DNA from: Notospermus geniculatus | Taxonomy: Eukaryota > Nemertea > Pilidiophora > Heteronemertea > Lineidae | Assembly (NCBI GenBank): GCA_002633025.1 | Contig: NMRB01000257.1 | Coordinates: forward strand, 13,129-77,128 | Direction of reading: 5' to 3' | Length of the DNA: 64,000 nucleotides | In this document: positions 45,130-57,700 of the stretch, in pieces | Numbering within the stretch: the stretch's first letter is position 1 | Layout of the letters: every line of letters begins with the position of its first letter | Translations under genes and position numbers: made by a program | The notes under the pieces: model-generated | Told to the model about the DNA's origin: nothing | The model's input: only the letters and a program-made list of their open reading frames with translations | The model's database searches: none

Positions 45130-47335
45130 ATATAACATGCAATGTCTCCTTCCACGAAGTTGCTCTACCATTCTCAGCACTGCTGTTTGACACATCATTC
45201 GGCACCAGTGCTATTTTCAGGTTACCACCATCACTTTAAGACCATTGCAGGGACAAAAAGTATTTTCAACTACCTACCTCATAAATAGAACCCGTCCTAT
45301 ATCACACTTTCAGTTAAGTATGTTCATGAATAAGCACCACAGTCCATATTCATCAACGTACAAGTCTCACACTTACATTTCAGTGTACTTTATTAATTAC
45401 TCATGCATTTATTTTTTACTGCTGCCTATAAAGTGCAATAGGTTACTACTTTACCACATTATTGCCAACATGACACAACACTTCCAGTAACTAATAATCC
45501 CATACATTGTCAGTCCAACATTGTGTGCCACCATTAACTTAGGGGATAATGCCTTCTTTTTCAGACCAGTATTTCCCAATGATCAATTTGTCAGTTGTTA
45601 GTCAATATTCAATAGCCAATTTCTCAATTATACCAGTTCACCTTCCAGTACAAACAGTAGTAACTGCAAAGAGGTAAACTGACTATTGCCGGTATATTTT
45701 CTTGAATAAAATTGTCATATGTACTATTTTTCAGCATTGCAAAATTGCTGTGCTCTCGATATTGATGTCACCACAATGCTGTCAAAGTACACTTCCAAAT
45801 GTACTATTTTTCTGCAATACAAACTTGCAGTGTGCACAATATTGGCTGCTGTGATATAATGATACTGCCGTCAATAGGGTATATTTTCATAATGTATTAG
45901 TTTTCTTCGATTCAAAGTTGCAATACGTATTATGTATGATATTTTCAGATGTATTATTTTTCATAAGTATTCTTTTTGTTAAATACAAAATTGCAATACT
46001 CACAATAATAACTTCCTTGATGTAACCAGAATGCTGCCAGAGTATATTTTCATATGCAACCTACTATTTCATTTCATTTCAAACTTGCAGTACTCACAAT
46101 ATTAACTGCCATGATGTGACCAGAACGCTGTCAAAGTACACTTTCAAATGTACTATTCTTCGAAAATACAAAGTTTCAGTGCGCACATTATTAGCTGCTG
46201 TGATATAGTGAGAGTGCCGTCAATAGAGTATATTTGCATATGTTTTACATGTATTAATTTTCGATACAAAGTTCCAAAGCTCACAATACTAACTTCTCCG
46301 ATCTCAATAGATTGCTGTCAATGTATATTTTTATATTTACTATTTTTCTGGATTACGAAATTGCTGTGCTCACGATATTAACTGCCATGATGTCACCAGA
46401 ATGCTGTCAAAGTACAAAAAATGTACTATTTTCTGGATACGTAGCTGCAGTGCACACAATATTTGTTACTGTGATATATGAGATTGAAGTCAATACAGTG
46501 TATTTTCATATATATATTATTTTTCTTCGACAATACTCACAATACTAACTGATCTCAAAAGATTACTGTCAAAGTATAGATTGCTGTCAAAGTATATTTT
46601 AATATTTACTATTTTCCTGCATTACAAAATTGCTGTGTACGTGATATTAGCTGCCATGATGTAACCAGAATGCCGGGCCAGAATGCTGTGAAAGTACAAT
46701 TCCAAGTGTACTACTTTTCTGGAATACAAAGTTCCAGTGCGCACAATATTAGCTGCTGCCATATAGAGGCTATGCACGTGACGTCATCAGCCAGCGTGAT
46801 GCCATGTTGGATGGAACTCAAAAGCGCTTTAGACAATTTTTACCTGCGCAGTTCCATCCGGCGTGGCGTCATATCCATTGATGACGTCATTTGATGACGT
46901 AAATGCATAGCCTCTACAGCAAGACTGCTGTCAATACTTTCATTGTATTATACTTTCATATGTAAATACTAACTTCTCGATGTAACCATAATTCTATCAT
47001 AGAGTATATTTTCCTAGGCAACCTGATCTTTCATTTCATTTCAGTGCTCATGATATTAACTGCCTTGATGTACCAGAACACTGCCAAAGTACACTTTTAA
47101 ATGTACTATTTCTCTGGAATGCAAACTTGCAGTACCATTACCAGCTGTACGTTATATAATGAGACTGCTGTCAATACAGCATAGCATCTTGCATATGTAT
47201 TGTTTTTCTTGGATACAAAGTTGCAGTACTCACAATACTGGTGACTTCCTTCATGTAACCAGCACGCTGTCAAAGTAATTGTATTTTCATATGTACTATT
47301 TTGTTAAATATTACATTTTCCTTTCAAACAAATTG
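45130..47335. repeat. Degenerate tandem array, about 105/210-bp units
   Basis: From about 45640 the phrases atgtactatttttc, caaagttgcagt..cacaatatt, gctgtcaaagtac and tatattttcatatgt recur in the same order more than ten times with heavy divergence. A MITE interrupts the array at 46764-46916. It may be the 3' non-coding part of the Helitron. 45130-45640 is AT-rich with nothing recognised. Confidence 0.6.
46764..46916. mobile_element. MITE with tgacgtca motifs
   Basis: Inverted ends tagaggctatgcacgtgacg / gatgacgtaaatgcatagcctcta (imperfect), with inner ccatgttggatggaact / agttccatccggcgtgg and gatgacgtcat. It is organised like 4844-5056. Confidence 0.65.
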
Positions 47336-48228
47336 CATGACTTCCTCATTCTTTTCAACCACTCATACAGCCCTTATTCAACAACCACAATCTGTTAAGA
47401 TGGCCGCCTCCACCCACTGCAACAATCTGCAATGCCATCACTGATTTACGGCTAAAAGGATAAAGACCTCTTATCAACAACAGGATATTCACGGACAAAC
47501 ACACTCCCACAAATTGTGCTCACCACGGGTAAACTTGCTAGTATGCTATAATGTGTGGTTCTATACATTCCGCACGCCTGTAAACGAGGTTGCACTAAGA
47601 TTTCTGCCGAACTAGAAGTGATTAGCGGTGCATACTGTGCGGCTTTAACATTCTAAAGTTTCAGGTTCAATTTCCTCTGATGAATTTAGGCAATAGTTTC
47701 AAAGTTGTATCAGAACCCTGTCTTTTTAAAGTTGACTCCCTGGCCTTGAAAAGTAGGTCAAGATCAAAACTCATGTGATAAGCTATGAAGCAGTTGCTAT
47801 GGCTTTACATAGTGTATAAACCACCACTCACACTCTTCATTACAAATAGTTTACAAATAACTGGAGAACTGCTTCATCAATCAAATTCACATGTCAGCTG
47901 AGCGCATCGCCCTTGGGCGACTTGTTTAAACACAGTGTTACCAGATTTGTCAATTTTAAATGTAAATTTCGTCTTGATGTCACTAAAATTGGTATATATT
48001 TTCTCACCTGTTGTGTTCTCAGAATTTGGCACTGAAATGTGGGGAAGTCTCATCTAAGGACTTATGAAATCCCGGTATGAAATCTGTACTTTCCTGGTTG
48101 ATAGACCAGAGCCCCCGCCTTTGTCGGCGGCATTAATCAATCCCCCATTCTATTTTTGGGGGCGGAAACCCTGGTATTTTCAGGCTTTTGTTCTTACACT
48201 GCAGAGCATTTTCAACTGTCTTTTCCAG
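47336..48228. other. Non-coding, nothing recognised
   Basis: No coding or repeat structure that I can support; it probably precedes the exon pair below. A polypyrimidine tract and acceptor (cttttccag) end at 48228. Confidence 0.4.
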
Positions 48229-49048
48229 TGTCTGCCAGCCATGGCACGTATGTAAAAGAAGGGCAGCGCCTGCTGAGTGCCCTTCAGGGGAAAACGCCGG
48301 AGGTGGCAAATGAGCTACAAAGGGTATTCAGGCCCTACTCACACACCAATGCTGGCAATTCCAGCAATCGATTCAGTGCCTACGAAACACACCACGACGT
48401 GGAAGAGGAAGACCAAGACGAACATCAAGTGCTGCTGGTGCTCCTCCTGCACCTGCAGCCACCGTGCCTGCTCCCCCTCAGATTGTTTCCAAACGACTAA
48501 TTGTTATCCGACCATTTCAAGATGGAGAAAGAAATACCAAAAGTGCTGAAACCATCTTGCTTGATGGTCAGGTATGCAATGTTTCTCAACGTTGTTTGGC
48601 TATGTTCGGTCATACATGTTCTTTGTTACATTTCAAAGTAAAGTAGGTAAGTTTATGTCATCAGTCGGTCTTTGTTGTAGTTTGTGAACAGTACAAACAA
48701 TGTACATGTAGTGGCATCTTTGTTATCTTTGCACCTTTCATTATTTTTCTCTACCTTCTTGTGTACTCTTTTTCTTTATGATCAAACCATTTACCGGTAA
48801 ATCTTGACTTTCCATCTTAGATATCTTTCTCGACCAGTGATACAGAAGCTGTCATGAGAAACAAAGTCCTTGACATCATCAAAACACTTGAAAGCTGGGA
48901 GTTGGTTCCTGAAGATATGGATTTCGTACGTTGTGATGGCAAACGCATAAGTAAAGTTGGAACTACAGATCCTTGGAATGGGAAGTCTGTGCGTCTGCTT
49001 GCTGGGCAGGGAGCTGTTCACATGCTGAGCAGGCGGGACCTGGCCTAG
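48229..49048 (+). pseudogene. Two-exon fragment resembling G2E3/HECT-like N-terminus
   Basis: Exon 1 (48229-48571) reads VKEGQRLLSALQGKTPEVAN at its start. It must change frame near 48385 to reach TPRRGRGRPRRTSSAAGAPP and SKRLIVIRPFQDG. The donor is CAG|GTATGC. Exon 2 (48821-49048, acceptor catcttag) continues in phase 0 with ISFSTSDTEAVMRNKVLDII and FVRCDGKRISKV and ends in TAG. The layout of a Pro-rich linker, an RxIxIRPFxD-like strand and an RCxGK segment recalls uncharacterised G2E3-like/HECT proteins of lancelets and fish. No HECT domain follows. The internal frame change suggests decay or an unrecognised short intron. It could be a host exon pair captured by the Helitron. Confidence 0.45.
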
Positions 49049-50139
49049 GCCTACACTGCTAGCTATCCTAGGCCTACATCACTGCCACATCGTTCATAAT
49101 CATATTGTCATGGCAGATTTTAACCATAGCCGCATAGGCCTAGGGCTAGTCTATCTATCTAGGCCTTTGCTGTAGGCCCGCATCATGGCACATAGAAACT
49201 TGAGCCTTAGGCCTATGCTGCTGTGTTCCTTCTAAATAAAAACTCAGTGCCCCCTAAACTAAAGAGAAAGACAGTCCACTCTGCCCTCTCCTCTGGAGCG
49301 CGGAGACGCATATCATCTGAAAGAATGCCTTTTTTATCATGTTTATTCTTCCCAAATGATTGTATGCTCCTCTCTTCTTAGAAAGATGCTTTTAGATGAA
49401 ATTTCGGCCGACCTTTCCTTTGGCATGTTTGGTGAGGAGTGAAAACTGCCGTGTACTGAATCAAATGTACAGTCAACAGTGCACTCAGCGCAATGTAGGC
49501 CTATATGCCTATAGGGCCTAGAAGGAGCATGGATGGATGGTGAATTATGTTGAATTGTAAACACAGACATGCAGAAAAAGCACGGATTTGATTTGACGGA
49601 AGTACGCATCATCTGGACTGGACTGACTGGAGCCATCTAGGCCTAGGAGGGGCCTAGGCCTATAGGGGGCTAGGCCTATAGGTAGGCCTAATCATATGCT
49701 AATCATGCCTAGCCTAGGCCTACCGGTAGCCCTAGGCCTATCGCATTCGCATGATCTTCATTCATCATGATCTTCTACATCGTGTAGGCTAGGTAGGGGC
49801 CATTAGGCCTAGGCTAGGCCCTAGGCCTAGCTAGGGAGGCTTTAGCTAGGCTACATCATCATGCATGTCATGTCATGATGTCATCTTTTCGCGATCACCA
49901 CCTACAACAGTGTACCATGTGTACAATGACCTACCATGCCTGCCATGCACCATACACCTGTACACATAGGCCTATGCATGAATGCCATGAATGCATGAGA
50001 TCATGAGATGCAATGTATGATTGACCACATATGATCATGACTGGATATACGACAGCAGTACCATACCATCACGTCGCGTATGTCAAGAACCACAAAATAA
50101 TTTTATACGAGCTGCGCGAGACTGAGACGGTAATGAGGC
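49049..50139. other. Non-coding, taggccta-rich
   Basis: No gene seen. 49040-50000 is dense in the palindromic word taggccta and in catgatc/atcatga words, compositionally unlike its neighbours. Confidence 0.5.
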
Positions 50140-50517
50140 GCCACCAACGTCTTATTTTGGAACTACGTCTTTGAAAAGTTTACGTGTTGTCTTTGAATTG
50201 CGAGGTCTTTAAAAGGCGCCACCCAACGTCTTATTTTTGAACTACGTCTTTGAAACGTGTGCACGTCTTTGAAATGTGCCACTCAATGTCTTATTTTTGA
50301 ACTACCGTTATGTCTTTGAAAAGTGTGAACGTCTTTGAATTGCGAGGTCTTTAAAGCGCCACCCAACGTCTTATTTTTGAACTACGTCTTTGAAACGTGT
50401 GAACGTCTTTGAAAGGTGCCACTCAATGTCTTATTTTTGAACTCTATGTCTTTGAAAAGTGTCTCAACGTCTTGTTTTGCCAACGTCTTAAAAATGCGGG
50501 TTTAACCGCCCATAAAT
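50140..50517. repeat. Minisatellite with TATGGGCGG-type terminus
   Basis: About five degenerate units of 60-75 bp (gcgccacccaacgtcttatt, gaactacgtctttgaaa). It ends gcgggtttaaccgcccata, the inverse of the start of 1746-2275. It abuts exactly the point where homology to 14789 begins, so it is an insertion border. Confidence 0.6.
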
Positions 50518-52315
50518 AAAGAATTGATCCGAATGGTTTGATAAGAGGTACGATCGGTAAGGAAATATAATTCACCCAGGTCTCTGGGACATACATGTAC
50601 ACGGTAATGTGAACGTACTGATTAAAAAAAACACAATTGTTTACCAATTGATCGATGACAAAAACCTTCAACTATCTGTTGTGCACGTTCGTGGAAAGTG
50701 AACCAGCTGACTCTAACTTGATTAGGTAACAAGGTGGATTGTTGGAAGTGTGTTCCAGAATGTTTAGTCAGTTTCACACTTCTATGATCTTGTATTTGAT
50801 AATGATCACTAAACCAGACACAGCTGGTAACGCGTATGCGTGTACAGGTGAACTTGTTTGAACTCGGACCTTGGTGACTGTGGTTTTGTGATTGAACCTG
50901 GGGATTGAACCAAGTCTGAGTATGGTTGGTTATTGTGGAGAAGTTTTCAGCCAATTACCGTACGTCATTTACACTAGAGGCAGAAATCTACATACGAATC
51001 GATTGAATCCGAGTGTGGTTCAAAACTGATGTGGACCCATGTTCCCGAAGCTGTAGTTAGCCGTCATACTTTAAATTCGTATTTCTAAGACCAGTGCATT
51101 ATATCCTTATGCACCGCCCTCCGCTTTAATATGAATGAGGTCACAGGCCCTAATTTTAGTCCATTCAGGTTGATTGGTTCACACTCTCCATTGACCTGCT
51201 CTTGCAACTGTGTGGTCAAAATACTGGTCAAAATAGAAAAGCCACAAGCCACGCCCCGTATACTACAAATTCTAAAGTCACCCCACCATGCGTGATCAAT
51301 AAATCTAACAAAAGATGAATCAGTTCAGTCTAACTCAGTGTAACAGACCTGGTGACCTTCTCGGCATCGGTGCACACAAGGACACAATACCCTGCCAATT
51401 GGCCAACCATATTCAACTGAAGGTAATAAGGGGTTGGACTTNGGGGGGGGGGGGGGGGGCTGGGGGTTGAAACCGCCCTCGGCCGACAAAGATAATTTTG
51501 TCATCGCTAAATATCGAACATCTCATTTGTGGCTAGATGCGTTATGTATGGTTTTAAGGCGATTTAAGTATCCAAACAGACTCGCCGGTGATTTGGAGCG
51601 CTTTCCCGGATGGCCTCCATCGACTTTGTCTGTGATCATTAACCGGGCTATCTTACAAACCGTACTCGCCTCACGTTTACCGTACGTCTAAGACTTCCTT
51701 TACATTGAAGTATACGAAAACGCCTGTTAACAAAGGCTTCCCCAGGATTCACGACCGTGAAGCCATTGTCAACTGCCGTTTTCGTACACCGTATACTTCT
51801 ATGTAAGGGAAGCTTAAAGCTACGTTTAGCTGACACGCGGAATGCGGATTGCGGAACGCGGAAGCGGAAAATGCAATGCATTTCGCATACAATATATCGC
51901 TTCCGCCAGGGATTCGGCGGCCCTATACCGCATTCCGGATGTCTGGTAAACGCAGCTTTACCCATGAACTGCGGCCGGCTGGTGTATAGGCCTTCATTTA
52001 GCGTCTGTGCACACGTAACAACTCCTCACAAGATGATGACGTAAAAGTGAATATTCAGCAAACCGTTCAATTGCGAAAGACCCATACTAATCGCACGGCA
52101 GTCAAGGGAAACTGCCCTTTTGACACGGATTTGATTCACAACTTAGCTAATCGACAGTCGTATTGTAAACAGAAGGATGATGTTTGTAAACATAGTAAAC
52201 ATTGCCCTCACAGCCAATCAGAATGCACGAAATGAGTGTTTGTAAACAAAGATTCGTCCCCTTTGGCATGCAAATTTTTTGGCTGACACATCGCTTTAAA
52301 AAGATGATCCAGACA

Positions 52316-53937
52316 TATGGGCGGTTATGTCCGCAAATATTCAGCGTACAGAAGATTTATTTGTAAGCCTGAAACGCATTTCTATGCCTAAAGCGCTAAT
52401 TCTATAACCTCAAACGGATATGTGTGACTCGCGAGATTTCTCTGTACCTAATAACAGATAATGTTCCCGAGAGTTTAAACGTACAAAACAAAACGCATAT
52501 GTAATTAGGGCGACTCCTATTTTACCGCTGTCGGATGTTATTGCTGTCGCATGTAAGAACTGTCGGATAAGAGCTGTCGGATAAGGTTCCGAGCACTGCC
52601 AAAAGGCGGCGCTCGTGTCGAACAAATTTATTATTACTGCTATGGGCGACATTTTATTTCCACGTGCGCGCATTTTGACATGATCTTTGCAGGCCGGTTG
52701 AGGAGGTTCATTTGCCTACAGCCAATCAAAATAAAGAGAGGTACGTGACGTCATGATTCATACACGTGGTTGGAAAATGGCGCGGAACACAAATGCCAAA
52801 CACACTTGACGCATCCAGCAGCATGCCGCCCGCCGTGCATTAGGTTTTATGATTGTTCATAAGCCTATGGTGTCGGGGCTAGGGGTAATTGCACAGCACA
52901 GTACAAGGCTGTCCCCTGTCACAGGCAGTTAGGCCTACATCGCTTATGTTTGCACTAGGCCTAAGATTCACTGAGGCTAATATGAGTGTCATACTACTAC
53001 CATAACTACATAACTGCTATGCGGTGCTGAGGTCACTTGCATTTTTACTTTTTACTGGCTGCAGGCGGCATACTTCGAGGTCAGGCATGTCAGGGAAGCT
53101 GTGAAATTAAGTAGGCCATGTATAAGATCTAAACACAACACTGTCCCCATCTGTTCTGAATATCGTTTTTGCTCATATATGGTTGGAAATTCTAGCATCT
53201 CCCCGGAGAACCTTATTGTAACCATGGTCACAAGGTTACATCCATCAGTGTTCTCGCCAGGACTTCCAGTGCGGTACCACCCTGTTCAAAATTCAACAGG
53301 ACATTTCACCACCCTGTCAGGCGCGTGTCCAGAGGGGGTCGGCCCCCCCCCCGCTCGCGAAGGCCATATATTTTTTTACCCGTGTCATTTCCCCGGTCAT
53401 TTCAAGCGAGCACAAATGACAGGGAGAGGGTGAAATGGTCTATAGCGGGTTCTCGAACTTCGCACCCCTGCCCAAGGGGAGGGTTGGGCAGCTATTGCAG
53501 TAACTACTAGGCCTAACATGCCTAATCAGCCTAGGATCAACGTCTAACACTGTAGCAAAACATGCCTCTAGACTTGCTAAGTCTCCGTGTGTTCATCGTA
53601 TTCCTTCACGTCCCGCCGCCTGGAGCGCCGCCTTTTGGCAGTGCTCGGAACCTTATCCGACAGCTCTTATCCGACAGTTCTTATACGCGACAGCGATAAC
53701 ATCCGACAGCGGTAAAATACTAGGAGTCGCCCTGATTATACATACCGGTAGGCTACGCGCTTTGCTTTGTGCGTTTAAAATCGCGGGAATTATATCTGTT
53801 ATTAGGTACAGAGAAATCCCGCGAGTCGCACATATCCGTTTCAGGTTATAGAATTAGCGCTTTAGGCATAGACATGCGTTTCAGACTTACAAATAAATCT
53901 TCTGTACACTGAATATTTGCGGACATAACCGCCCATA
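52316..53937. mobile_element. 1.62-kb foldback element with about 300-bp TIRs
   Basis: Ends tatgggcggttatgtccgca and its complement, with complementarity over roughly 300 bp (to gagcactgccaaaaggcggc / gccgccttttggcagtgctc). Target duplication cagaca at 52310-52315 and 53938-53943. The empty site is at about 16381-16386 in the duplicate. No transposase frame inside, so it is non-autonomous. Confidence 0.8.
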
Positions 53938-54156
53938 CAGACAGAAGCATACAAAATTTTACACGTGGTATGCATGATGAATCTTTCTAAAACTGATAAC
54001 AAAGAATAGCGATCACCTTTGGAATGAGGGTTTTGATAAAAGTATGTGTGTTTTGTAAACCGTTTTTCTCCAACGTATAGTGAACTCGCCACGGATAATG
54101 TTTTGTTTAACCGTTTGTGTACACGTCACTAGACCGGAACATTTGATGACCTAAAT

Positions 54157-54188
54157 CTTGGAGGAATGATACTGACAATTCCTCCAAG
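54157..54188. mobile_element. Shortened 51-bp-hairpin relative
   Basis: Cttggaggaatgatactgac followed by aattcctccaag. It is the duplicate of 16597-16628 and differs at two positions. Confidence 0.6.
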
Positions 54189-54755
54189 CCTAATTGTAGT
54201 CGGTTGCGTAAATGTGCGGGTGCGAAAGTTCTCTATTTTCCCTGTTTTAACGACCTCGTTAACCTAACGATGGACTCGGGAACATGGCTCCAGGACTGGT
54301 GTGAAGGGAAAGAATGTAGTAGGGAAAAGTGTCCTGGGAACAAAATACATGTATTCTATTTTGGCATTTTCATATCTGGCGATTGGTTTTTATACGCATG
54401 CGGCTTATTCCATTATTGAACAATAGAAGTGGACACTTTTTACAGGGGGACACTTTTTACTGCTACACCGGGATGTCAGTTTCATTTCAATTGACAGTAT
54501 TGATAGGTGTTCAGATAGTGGGCTATAAGCTAAGGCATAAAGGAATCAATCATAAAGGTTGAAGTTAAAAATTTTGCATTTTATAAATGTGGAAAATATC
54601 CGTTTAAACGTCAAAAGATTTACATTCGGAGTTTTTCATATGATTCTGCTCGTTCACTGCAAAGTTTGTTGAATTCCGACTAGCTGCTCGTATGATACAA
54701 AAGGACTTCAAAGGATTTCAACCGTTTGCACAACTAGTGACAGCTATTGAGGAAA

Positions 54756-57700
54756 TTAGGTACGGTCCCCATTCACGAAATTTGTTGTTTTCACATGTAC
54801 AACATCATGGTCTGAAAAGTAACAGTCTTTGACAGAGACAGTTAATTTGGAGTTTGGTATATTGGTGTACAGATGATCAAGAAGTGATCCATAGTCGGTT
54901 GTTGTTGTGCTAACTGCCTGTAAAAGGTTGCACTTATCTAAATACGATATTAATATGTTTGAAGGATTCTTTTGTATGTCGACATTGAAATCACCACAGA
55001 GAATGGTTGGATATGATAGGTCCACAGTTTGTAGGCAAGTGTGGAGGTTTTCAACAAACTGAGGGAGTGGAACAAGAGCAGATCTGTAGGCTGTTATGAC
55101 ATTAACTGGGGACCCCGACGTTTGAATGATACATGGTAGAATTTCTATGTGCGGTGGTAGATTTGGAACCTTTTGGGGTGAGAAAGATGATTTGGCACTT
55201 AACATGATGCCTCCTTTTGACAGCTGACCAGAGAGAGGACGTTCATGGCGTATAACATGATGGTCATCATGGATCAGGTCGTTTGTGTTGAGGGTTTGAT
55301 TTGGTGTGAGGAAAGTTTCTGTGAAACAGCAGATGTCAGCATTTCTGATGGTTGCGTCATTCTTGAGGTCGGCAAGGTGTTTTTTGTACGATCTTACATT
55401 GAGGGAGATCAGAGTCAAGAGCGAATCACCTTTTGTCTTGTCAGAAACAGTCTCTACAGTTGATGGTAATTGTTGTTTACCAAGGCGCTGGAGTTCTTTC
55501 ATAACTTGAGGGCTAACCCTTATTGATGATGCATCGAATCCAAGCAAGTACAGACCATCGAGAGTTTTAACTCGACTAAATGCCACGTATGCTTGACCTG
55601 GCATAAACTTTCCACGTCCTTTCTTTTCCATGCCCACAACTATTCTGTCCATTGTTTTCCCCTGCACTTTGTGTATAGTACATGCCCAGCATAGTGTCAA
55701 TGGAAACTGTACTCTTGTCATTTGGATGTGTGGTCTTTGTTTATTAATTGGGAATGAAGCCTCTGCTTTGTTTATTGGTACTGCATGAGGGAACTGGACT
55801 TTATATGGACTAGCTGCTATGGCCTTCTGGCCAACCTTGGGATTATCAAATTGAACCATGATTGTTTGCATATTTGTTTCACTAGTGTTAGTCCAGATTA
55901 GGCCCGCGACAGTGCCAATTGCTCCATTCACTAAGCCATCGGAGACGTCTACGTTTGTAACGAGCATAACTCTCGCTGATGTAGCTATTTTCAACTGTGA
56001 ATGAAGGCCACCTGTATCAGATCGTTTGTCTGATGTCGATTTTCGCACATGTTTTATGTTGCTTTTCATGGTATCTGTCGCTTGTATTGTGACAATCTCG
56101 TTATCTTTCCCTAACTGGTCAAGGCAAGTTTCGTTGTAAGCATCTACTTCAGCGTTTGTCCTGTATACCCTGAGTGTATTATCAGGAATATCATTCTCAG
56201 ATGTCACTACCCTACTTTGGAGGATATCAAGATCTTCGTCGGTACATGACGCTGTCCTTACTCTTTGTAATACCTGTCCAAATGTTGGGTCACCTCGTTG
56301 TCTCATGATTTGGGTAAGTTCGATCATTTTGAACTTTTTTTCCCATATTGAACCATAGAGCTTAGCATAGGGATTTCTAGGAAGACCAAACACTGGACTT
56401 TCTCCTATTGGGGGTAGCTGATACAGGTCACCAACGGCAAGAATGCTGATGTTTCCAAAGACCGAGTCAGTGTATGTTCCCATGATTTCTTGTAGTCGCC
56501 TGTGGATTTTGAACAGTAGGTCAGCACCAACCATGGAAATTTCGTCTATGATAAGTAGTCTCATTTTGCCTAGTTTTGTTCTCAAAGTATTCAACTTTTC
56601 AGCGTTGAGTGGTGTGTACTGACCAGTCCCAAGGGAAAATGCCGAATGTAGTGTCATTCCATCGATATTGAAGGCAGCTGTTCCAGTGAAGGCAGTTAGA
56701 AGAACAATGACCTCTTCGGGTTCATAGTACCCAGACAAACGTAGCAAACGGACTGTATCATAGTGTATCAGCTTTATGATATGAGATTTGCCAACTCCAC
56801 CAGGGCCATTGAGAAAAATGTGATACACTGGCAATTCCTTATTGTTTTTAAGGGCCACTACGGTATCTTTACACCATTGTCGGTGTCTGAGGATTACATC
56901 TCTCTGTTCTTGGTTCAGAGTTCTCATGCCTTGGCAGTATTCTTCAAATGTCATGAGTGACTTGCTGGCTTCGGCTGTAAACTTTGAACTCAGTTCAGAA
57001 TAAGTTTTATTATCTTGCTTTGCTTTTCCAACTTGAATGTCAATATTGTCTGTATCCGGTGGTCCAGCATCTTGTTGAACCTCTTCACCTTCGGCATTAT
57101 GTTCGGCTTCATGAGCTTCCACCGTCGGAGCAATCCTGTCCCAAGCATGTTGCGGAAATTCATTGTTATCAAGGTTATTGATAATGTCATCAGAGTCTTC
57201 CAGATCGCGTGTGTATCGCCTTTCATTCTCTGTGATGCGTTCAATGTTCTCTCTCACTTGATCTTCATAACTTTCATGATCTCCTTTCAGCGAGTTTTCA
57301 TTTCTCCATGGTAGATACAACATAAGCATATGGTGGTATTTCTCTTCACCTTCTTTGGGTTTGAAGAATCTGATTACTGCTTCCTTTTTTCTCTTGTACA
57401 TGCGACCTAGACCATTCTTGAGTGTGATTCTGGGACAGCGACGTCCGTTATCAATTTCTAGGATGTTTTGGTCATGATCATTGTTTTCGTTCTCATACTT
57501 CTTTGAATCTAGTACATAATTTGCCACAAATTCTGCCAAGCAAATCTGTTCAAGGGTATCTGGTCTGGCGGCGTATCTATCAATGATACTTGTACAGAAA
57601 AGGTCTTCTCTGTCATCATCCATTTCTTCAATAATAGCTGATGGTTTGACCATTGTGACTCGTTTGTCCTTTGGGCTCGTGTTGATGAACTGGTGTGTTC

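Larger units (their letters stand above)
50515..55911. repeat. Segmental duplicate B2 of 14789-18989
   Basis: The same order of features as the 14.8-19.0 kb segment, including the Helentron 3' end. It differs by the 1.62-kb insertion at 52316-53937, a replaced stretch at about 51065-51455 (with N at 51442) and absence of the 17024-17655 insertion. Confidence 0.8.
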
